Under the pieces are notes generated by a model. That model searched no databases and was not told the DNA's origin. It worked only from the letters and a program-made list of their open reading frames with translations. From NCBI RefSeq assembly GCF_011745365.1, contig NW_024468912.1:4092001-4156000 (forward strand): a stretch of DNA of 64,000 bases. Reading direction: 5' to 3'. Shown here one piece after another: positions 56,885 to 64,000 of the stretch. A program made the translations under genes and the position numbers. Origin of the DNA: Cryphonectria parasitica EP155 (taxonomy: Eukaryota; Ascomycota; Sordariomycetes; Diaporthales; Cryphonectriaceae). Numbering within the stretch: position 1 is the first letter of the stretch; the number at the start of each line of letters is the position of its first letter.

Positions 56885-59071
56885 CTACGCCTTGCGCCGT
56901 CTTGCCTCCTTCTCCCTCTTCTTGGCACCTGTCATGCTCTTCCTGGGCCGCTTCTTGCTCGTCTGAGGCGTCTTCCGAACCTTGTTGTATATCCACGCAT
57001 TCATGGGAGGTCTGGAGCCGATAAACCGGCCCTCTGGGGAGTAGACATCCACAACCGGCCAGTTTGGCTCATCAAGTTCATGGCCATAACCCTTTCCGAT
57101 TTTGTCCTCCGCCTCTGGATCGGACAAGTCTAGATTTTGGAGGATCTGCTCCCCACCATCCATACTGATGCTGTGCGTCCCAGCCGGCTTTGGCTTAAAC
57201 AGGTCCTTTGTCCTGACCTGCACCGTGATCTCCACCCAACCGCAGCCCTCGATGAGGAGATCGAGCGAGAGAACACGGTACGGGAGGAGGTCGACCTTGA
57301 TGCCGGCCGCGTGCTTGTTCGTGATGGGTCCTGTTCGCTTCTTTGTGACGTCGTACCTGATCTCAAACGACCCGGCATGTCGGGTCTTCTCCTTTATCCC
57401 CGGCACGCCAATGTTGGCCACCTTGACCTGTCTCTCTTGGTTTTGGATTTCGATGGCCTTCTCCGTCGCCGTAAGGTGCGGCTCGATCGGGGTGAAGGCG
57501 TAGGCAAGAAAGATCAGGTCCGGCGTCCGTGGGGTGATTCTGATGAACCCACCCAGCAGCAGTGACTGCCCAGGTTTGAGAACTTGTTGCTCAGGTGTCA
57601 TGCGGGCCTTCATGATTAACGACGGCCTGTGCTCCTCTCGGACGAATGTCTCGAGGCTACTGCGCTCGAGGCCAGGCAGATCAATCAGCTCGCCCTTTCC
57701 TCCACCAAACGGCACCCGGATAGGTGATGCAGTGGTTCCTGGCAAGTCAGACACGACCGGCATCTGGGGATAGTTCGTCTCTGGCTGCGGCGGCGGGAGG
57801 AGAGAGTCTTCCTCGAGGCTGTGAATATCCGACAGGACGGGATTGAGCTCATTCTCCTCCTCGTGTTCCGGAGGTGACTGGTCCCGCGCCTGGAGAGCCA
57901 CCGAGATGTCATGCTTTGACTCTTCCCAGCCCATGCGCCCCTTCGGGAAGACGGCATGGAATAGCTGGCTCTTGCCAACATTGACCTTTCCGACCATCCA
58001 GCCTGCACCGCCACGCTTCCAGATGTCCTCCTTGAGCTCCTTGGTCCACCAGCTCCGCTTCGCGCTCACGCACCTTACATTTCCCAGTCTCACGTGTCTC
58101 GAGTCCCTGGGGAGCGCCTCTCGCAGGGTCTCGATGAGATACGGCATCATCCTGTCTACGGCCTCCTTCTTGGGCGCCAGCAGGTCCGACCTCGTAATGA
58201 TGAAGCTCATCTCCGTCCTCTTTCCCCTGTAGAACTTGCCCCCCCTCTGCCGCCTGTTCTTGCTGCGTAAGGGCATGAGGTCGAGGAGCTGGTGCACCTT
58301 GGGGAGGAGCGACATGGGGAAGTCGGCCGCGTCTAGTACATGGTAGACATGATTATATTTGTAGGGCGACTCCTCGATGGTGTCGCGGATTGCCTCCATC
58401 GTGGGGTGGTAAATCGGCTCGCCTATGTTATTGTAGACGAGGTTGTGACAGCGATCGCAGAGAGGAGCCTGAGGCTCGGTAGAAGCAGCATCTAACGTCT
58501 CTTGCTCCATCTCCATCTCCTCCTTGATCTTCCTTGGCCTGAAAAGGTCGGGATTCACGCCAATCTCTTGCAGCTTGTCCCTGCTCAGGCTCCGCAAAGT
58601 AGCCTGAACAATCTCATCTTCCGGCCTACCACGACGTTCCTCCTTCAGCAGCCCAAGAAACACCTTGACTGCCTTGCGGTTCAGATCATAGTACCCAGGC
58701 TGGTCCGGGACCGCCGTCTGCGACAACGCGCCGCAGCCATGACATTGGACGGGGAGTTTTCGAACAGGAACCGGCTCGGCGGAAGAGGAGGAGGATACGT
58801 CTTCCTCATTCCAACGTCCCACGGCCTCTGCGTGAGACTTGCGGCTCTGGCTTAGTGGGAGTAGCGGGAGTCGACATCTCGGAGCGCTCGAAGGAGCTGC
58901 AGCTCTTTTGGGACCGCCTCGCGAGAGGGTCGAGAAAGCTCGTGCAGCGGCCGGGCACAGGTACAGCGGGAGATGCGATGCAGCAACGCTGCTGTTACTG
59001 GTACTATATTCGATGTTGAGAGCACTCCGCAGCAGTCGCGAGCATGTAATCTGTCTTGCTGTGGCCCTCAT
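56885..59071 (-). CDS. GEP3: Mitochondrial circularly permuted GTPase Gep3 (YqeH family)
   Basis: Gep3/Mtg3 is a GTPase of mitochondrial small-subunit ribosome assembly. The single exon gives 728 residues from the ATG at 59069-59071 (MRATARQITCSRLLRSALN), an arginine-rich, acid-free presequence; the longer frame upstream opens with TTG. Two cysteine pairs form the YqeH zinc finger (CHGCG at about 109, CDRCHNLVY at about 203). The GTPase motifs are in permuted order: a G4-like ITRSD (NKxD is replaced), then SAK, then the P-loop GKVNVGKS at about 357, then PGTT and DLPG. The basic C-terminus (KKRPRKSMTGAKKREKEARRRKA) suits rRNA binding. It diverges from mL61 across 364 bp. Confidence 0.92.
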   Translation of the reverse strand: MRATARQITCSRLLRSALNIEYSTSNSSVAASHLPLYLCPAAARAFSTLSRGGPKRAAAPSSAPRCRLPLLPLSQSRKSHAEAVGRWNEEDVSSSSSAEPVPVRKLPVQCHGCGALSQTAVPDQPGYYDLNRKAVKVFLGLLKEERRGRPEDEIVQATLRSLSRDKLQEIGVNPDLFRPRKIKEEMEMEQETLDAASTEPQAPLCDRCHNLVYNNIGEPIYHPTMEAIRDTIEESPYKYNHVYHVLDAADFPMSLLPKVHQLLDLMPLRSKNRRQRGGKFYRGKRTEMSFIITRSDLLAPKKEAVDRMMPYLIETLREALPRDSRHVRLGNVRCVSAKRSWWTKELKEDIWKRGGAGWMVGKVNVGKSQLFHAVFPKGRMGWEESKHDISVALQARDQSPPEHEEENELNPVLSDIHSLEEDSLLPPPQPETNYPQMPVVSDLPGTTASPIRVPFGGGKGELIDLPGLERSSLETFVREEHRPSLIMKARMTPEQQVLKPGQSLLLGGFIRITPRTPDLIFLAYAFTPIEPHLTATEKAIEIQNQERQVKVANIGVPGIKEKTRHAGSFEIRYDVTKKRTGPITNKHAAGIKVDLLPYRVLSLDLLIEGCGWVEITVQVRTKDLFKPKPAGTHSISMDGGEQILQNLDLSDPEAEDKIGKGYGHELDEPNWPVVDVYSPEGRFIGSRPPMNAWIYNKVRKTPQTSKKRPRKSMTGAKKREKEARRRKA

Positions 59072-59435
59072 CGCGTGCCATTGTAATTTTTTCACCAGAG
59101 GAGAAAAAGAATTAATGTCGTTCAAGGAAACGAAGAAGGGTTATTTGGGAACGTTTTCTGGAGCACGCACCTTCACTTTTTCTAACCACTGCCGGCCGCG
59201 AAGGACGGTCGACAGGGATCAATGGCAATTCCTTGCCGCCAACGCGCCTACCCGCGGCAGCGACCTCGAAATTTCACCCTGACAACCCTCAGCGACGACA
59301 ACGACCTCTATTTGCGCCTTCAAAGGACCACCACCACCACCACCACACCGAGGGTGAGGCAAACCTTGGCGAGAGTCCTTTATTGCGAATCTCTTGCATA
59401 TCAATTGAGCCTCGCGCTCACATACACCAGCCAAG
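59072..59435. promoter_or_regulatory. Bidirectional promoter region between GEP3 and mL61
   Basis: Only 364 bp separate the two outward-facing start codons, so the promoters and both 5' leaders must overlap or abut. Both products act on the mitochondrial ribosome, which suggests shared expression. A CAC repeat lies at 59331-59346. Confidence 0.55.
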
Positions 59436-60425
59436 ATGTCCGCAATAGGGCGGCGGATGAACGACCTGAAATCCGTAAGTTGCACTTTCACTCTTCCTTG
59501 GAAAATATAAAACACTTGCTGACCATTTCGTCTCACAGAGGGTATGCTTTCCCTTTTGCTTCTTTTCCTTCCCCCTTCCTTTCCTCCCTTTAGCTACTGG
59601 TGGGATCTACAACAGACATACCAGCATCAAAGCATGCAGTCCGTCTTAAAAGAAAGAAAGATGAAAGATGAAAGGACGAACTCAAGAGCTTCTCTAATCT
59701 AACATACTACACAGTTGATGTACGTCCGCAACGGCCCCGGCGCCGCCATCCTCCCGCCCACCGTGACCAAGATCCACCTCGAATTCGCCCACAAATGGGA
59801 CGGCGGTCACTACGGCCCCCGCAAGTTCTGGCAGAAGAACCTCCCCCGCTTAAAATACCACAACCCGGCGGTCCCCATGATCGTGAACCGGACCAAGGAC
59901 CAGACCGCCGCCGCTACCCTCTCCATCTACATGAAGACGACAACCTCCTCCTCCTCCTCCTCCTCTTCTTCCGCCGCCGCCACCACTACCACTCCCACCA
60001 CCACCACTACTCCCTCACCACCCTCCCCCGAAGCAGCAGAAGCAGCACCTGACGCCGCCACCAGCGAGGCGACAACAGCAGCCCCCGGAAAACCAGTAGC
60101 CGTAGCCGACCCCTGGCTCAACATAGCCAGCAGCACACAAGGCCTGAGCCGCGCCCCACCCCCCAGCGACGGCGAGACGGTCGTCACCATCAACATGAAA
60201 TTCGTCTCGTCCGACGATATACTGCGGCAGTTCGTCGCGAAGACGGGCGCGCGGGAGCTGGAGCCGAGCGAGGAGGACCGGGCCGAGATGACGAGGCTGG
60301 AGGAGTTGGAGAAGCAGGCCGAGGCGGACAGGGCAGTGCAGAAGGCGTTCCGGGACAAGATCAAGGCGGAGAAGAAGATGCTGGAGAGGGCGAGGCAGGA
60401 GGCGAATGCACTCAAGGGCGACTAG
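59436..60425 (+). CDS. MRP49: Mitochondrial large ribosomal subunit protein mL61 (Mrp49)
   Basis: Exon 1 is 59436-59474 (MSAIGRRMNDLKS) and the last exon is 59715-60425 (LMYVRNGPGAAILPP...). Between them AGG at 59539-59541 is flanked by a CACAG acceptor and a GTATGC donor. Including it as a 3-nt microexon adds one Arg and gives LKSRLMYVRNGPGAA, the spacing I expect for the family; without it the protein is one residue shorter. The total is 250 or 249 residues. The conserved L51/S25/CI-B8-type fold shows in FAHKWDGGHYGPRKFWQKNLPRLKYHNPAVPMIVNRTKDQ. A Ser/Thr/Ala/Pro insertion of about 75 residues interrupts the fold before VVTINMKFVSSDDILRQF. A charged C-terminal helix follows. Confidence 0.88.
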
Positions 60426-61128
60426 ACGAAGAGGCGAGGCGGGGGGTTGACTCACACACAAAACATGCTAGGGGGGAGGGGGGGGGGGGCGGCATGAGAG
60501 GTTGCAAAAGCTATTATTATTATGTCTTGCCATGCGGAACAAAGTCTGCATCTGGCCTAAAACATATGAGAGCGGCGGCGGCGGCGATCAAAATTTCAAC
60601 AAACATGTTTATGAACAAGCATCTATGCTGCTGCACCCTCACTTCGATCTCGTGAGATGATTTTGAAATCTAGAAATGAACAGGATAGTTGGTGAGCTTA
60701 CTACTATTCATACTACCGGGGCACGACACAAAGTTCCAGCCACGGCAGCGATCGATCAGCCCCGTCATCGAGAGAAGAAAGAGAGAAGAAGAAAAAAGTA
60801 TATTTCATTCTGACGCCTTGTGTGTTTTGTTTTGGGTCTCTCCTTTTCAGCACGTTTGTCTATGTGTGTCTACCTGGCATATTGGCAGTGAAGCCTCGAG
60901 CTATTCTTGAGAGGACAATTTCCAACATCCAAAGAACAATAATAATGATAATAATCCCCTTCTTGTGGTCAACAAACAGATGCCATGCAAAACCCCCTAG
61001 CCCCGGCCAGTTGTGTGGTATGCGAGTGTGTTCCGACACCCAAACGCCGTGCAATCCAAATATGCCGTGACCACAAAAGCCAAACAACAACAACAGTATC
61101 AATCAATCCATTACACTTACTAGCCGCC
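60426..61128. other. Convergent stretch between mL61 and the HUL4-type gene
   Basis: These 703 bp lie between two 3' ends. A G tract with one interruption lies near 60471-60490. No gene is visible. Confidence 0.6.
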
Positions 61129-64000
61129 TTACTTCAGCCCAAAACCCTCGCTCTCGTGAACAGCGCCCCAGAGCAACCTCTCGAGCCTTTGCGGTGATTG
61201 ATATCGCCACAGCTGCAGCGAGTTGAAACACGTCCGAGCTGTGGGATACCGCCCAATATCATCGCCCAGGCATGAGATCCTTATGGTCAGCGATGCGGCG
61301 CCCATGGCTGGGATACGATCACTACCAGTGATGAACGCCAGAAGCCGTCTCTGATCCCGTGCACTCGCCTTCTGAAACGAGTCCCAGAACCACCGAAGAG
61401 TCGGCTCGGTTTGGTCTGGGTTTGGTGCCTTGCCCCAGTTCTCATACTCAGCCGACACCCTCAGGGCCGTGATGTCGAGAGGCTCATCAGACCCTCGTAC
61501 CAGCAGCTCAATTTCTTCCGGGCGGAATAAAGACAGCGCGTTGCCGCCGCAGACAGTAAAAAAGCCACGCTTGAATGGCTCAAATTGTCGCGTGACGGCC
61601 GTGTCGAGAAGGTACTTCACGTACAAATCAACAAACTCGCGACGATTGGCGTTGGTGACGGCTCTATGTTCTCCACCGGGGCAGAGCGGGAACCGCTCGA
61701 TGTAGCCATACTTCTCGACTTCAATAACAAAATCGAGACAAAGGGTTGACTCCACATCACCATCAAAGTCGAGAAGCTGCCGGAGGCCTTTGGCGAGGCG
61801 CGGCCGGTATTCTGCGAGATCATCCAGGGTGTACGACATAATCGGCCTTGGCTGCGTCAAGAGGCCCGACGTGGTAGGCGGCGCAGCCGTGAGGAGCTTG
61901 CGGAATGCGAACGGGGGAAAGGCGACATCGAGAATGATGGAGTTGTAGATCGCCAAGCCAAAAACCACGCCCACAAGAAAATATTGATCAGACGTCTCGA
62001 AGGTGTTGGGGTTGAAGTAGCAATACTGCGAATCCTCGTCGTAGACGAACATGCCTGGTTTTTAGGGTTAGTCACGAGCTGATTGGTGACCTGGTGGGGC
62101 AGGCCAAGAATGCAAGAAGATGGAGTGAGCTGCTCAACTTACCATGGTCGGGGTTGAAGACCTCCCGGACAAGCAGTAGAAACCACTCCTTCTTTAACCC
62201 GCCAGCATCTACGCCCTCTTCGCCTTGGAAGTCAATCCGCAGTCCCTTCTTGATATCTTCCCCACCTGCTCCGATGACCTCGCTGACACTCTTGAGGCTG
62301 TCTTCAACCAAGCAGTCGCGCCTCACGCTTAGGGTCAGATATTGTTCGATGGTCCTCCGACTCAGGATGCTGTCAAAGAAGGCGTCTCTCGCCTTGATGT
62401 GCATCTGACGTTTAGCATCATGTTCCAGGATTTGTATCTTGGCCCATATGCTGAGCAAAAAAGGAAACTGGCAAAACGAGAACTTGCCCTTCTTTTGTTC
62501 CCAGGCTTCAAAGTCAGCCACGAGATCCGAGTCGTCGAGGAGTGTGGCGTAGAAGTCGCTGGTCGGTACTATCTGGCCCCGAGCCTGCACCTGGTCTTTG
62601 ACGCTGCTATTCAAGACCTCGTCCTGCGACGACAGCATCGTGGCACCGGGCCGCCGGTGATTACTATTATTTGCTGCAAAAAGAAGACCCAGGACGCGAG
62701 CGGCGGCCTTGGTCTGCCAGTCGTCATGATACACAATCTTCTTGGGCGGGTCCCTGGCAGGCTTCTTATTCCTGGATCGTGAAGACTGGCCCAATGCAGC
62801 GTGCAAGGATGCAGGTGTTCGCCCAGCGGCCAGCTGCGGGATAAGTCCTGCGGTGACATCTACCTTCGTCTCATACTTCTTTTCGTTCTGACGGATCAAT
62901 CTGTACGCCAGAAAGCCGCCGGCGAAATCCTTGAGTTGGACGAAGCGAGACTCGGGAAGTCTGGAGAACCACGACACTAGGTGACTGTGGCATTCCGGCG
63001 GTGTATTAGACAGGAGGCCAAGAATGCGTTTGATGATGGGTGAATGCTGTCCAGAGACTGGCCCGTAGCCGCGCAGAGATCCAGAGGCATGGCCGTTTTG
63101 CGGCTGCATGAAGCGGCCAGCGAAAGTCTCAAAGGACGAGTGCAGGAGAGGATTGGCAGAAATGATGAGGATAAATCGGAGATCCTCAGGGGTCCTGATC
63201 GGCCGCCCAGGCCGTTTGAGGAGGCTTTCGGTGACCTTGAGCAGCGTTTTTCGAAGATGCTCCTGGGCCTGGAGGATTTCCCCCTCCAAGCGCGACAGGT
63301 CGACGGCCGCCGATGGGACGTACGAAGCCGTCGCGGTGAGGTCCTCGTATATCTGTGTCCAGCTTTCTCCTGCATTTATCACTGCATAATACCACGCGTC
63401 CACGTCCGCCCAGTCAATGTTGGGGCTCCTGCTCGAGACAATAGAATGTTCTTCATCGCGGTGTGAAGGCGTTCGGACCGGAATGGCCTCCTCCTTACGG
63501 CCTGTCCACCATAGTCCGTTCTCGGCAAAGTCACCCAGCAAGAGAAGTTTGGCGTCCAGCTCAGGAATCGCAGGGTCTTGGGGAGAGGAATCACGGCGAG
63601 CTGCCGAGGGGCGGCGTTTAGACGTCTGGGGGGCTCGCCGGCTTGGGGCCCTTGGTACCCTCTGCATAAATGATGTGTTTACACAGTGTAGAGGCGGCGC
63701 AAAGCAGTTGATAATGTAGTCCTCCAGCGGCCTGAAGAGCCTCTTCCCCTCAGGATCCACACATGAGTGCTCCTGTTCTGTCGGCGATGGATTCACCAGT
63801 CTTACAGTCGGTCGGGTTTCAGGATATGACGAGGACTGCGACCTCTGTGAAGGGTTGGGGGCAGAGCGTGGAAAATCCAGACAGTCAGTCCCGTACTGAG
63901 CTCCCATCGCTTCCGAGTCCGAAACCTCGATGGTGGGTGTCACAACAGCGGGATCTCCCCCGTTCTGAGAGCTGCTTATCACCCCAGCCCCTGCGCGCCA
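61129..64000 (-). CDS. HUL4: HECT-type E3 ubiquitin ligase, Hul4-like (5' end outside the window)
   Basis: The gene is read leftward and is still open at base 64000, so its N-terminus is missing; 927 residues are visible from exons 62143-64000 and 61129-62054, joined across an 88-nt intron (NPDHG-MFVYDEDSQY). HECT ligases take ubiquitin from an E2 onto a cysteine and pass it to substrates. The HECT domain covers about residues 570-925 of the visible part: GLRIDFQGEEGVDAGGLKKEW, YFLVGVVFGLAIYN, and the active-site loop TARTCFNSLQLWRY with Cys at about 894. The upstream half is helical and partly disordered (RLFRPLEDYIINCF near 80-95), as in Hul4. The first in-frame ATG in the window is internal, so no start is assigned. 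Confidence 0.9.

Noticed and set aside
59072..59125. Eighteen-codon upstream extension of GEP3
   Set aside because: It begins with TTG, and the ATG at 59071 opens a proper mitochondrial presequence.

Overview
The window is nuclear DNA from a filamentous ascomycete (Pezizomycotina, probably Sordariomycetes; the class is an inference). The genes have 0 to 4 short introns of 50-126 nt with GTRNGT-type donors and YAG acceptors. Coding regions are GC-rich, while intergenic DNA carries CT/GA microsatellites and long C or G tracts. All 17 protein genes found are eukaryotic single genes, with no operons. There is no CRISPR array, phage, plasmid or secondary-metabolite cluster.

Layout, left to right. 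A WD40 protein and MCL1 (Ctf4-type replication factor) diverge from a shared promoter region. A 5.3 kb gene-free stretch precedes an HSF-domain regulator of the SFL1 type. A tRNA-Trp with an unusually long intron lies beside a mitochondrial-type seryl-tRNA synthetase, followed by SFI1 (spindle pole body). A 64-residue twin-CX9C gene (NDUFAF8 family) faces cytosolic isoleucyl-tRNA synthetase. HYM1/MO25 and a short-chain dehydrogenase converge. An AT-richer island of about 3 kb (31.3-34.4 kb) holds only broken reading frames, including pieces that resemble a Med15 KIX domain. After it come a disordered protein of unknown function, a serine beta-lactamase-fold enzyme, DNA polymerase iota, TRAPPC13 and a DENN protein. 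A second large gene desert (49.2-55.4 kb) precedes YPI1 (PP1 inhibitor), the mitochondrial GTPase GEP3 and mitoribosomal protein mL61, which diverge from a 364 bp promoter. The window ends inside a HUL4-type HECT ubiquitin ligase whose 5' part is cut off.

Most genes are housekeeping and are not functionally linked. Two neighbourhoods look related. GEP3 and mL61 both serve the mitochondrial ribosome and are head-to-head. TRAPPC13 and the DENN protein are both predicted Rab-GEF-type trafficking factors and are tail-to-tail. I found no wholly new system. The most unusual items are the 108-nt tRNA intron with a perfect 16-bp hairpin, an apparent 3-nt microexon in mL61, the Med15-like relic island, two tRNA-like folded elements in the second desert, a GC-AG intron in TRAPPC13 and recurrent GTAC-dense intergenic clusters. 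Exon coordinates were worked out by hand from splice consensus and reading frame; each multi-exon CDS sums to a whole number of codons.
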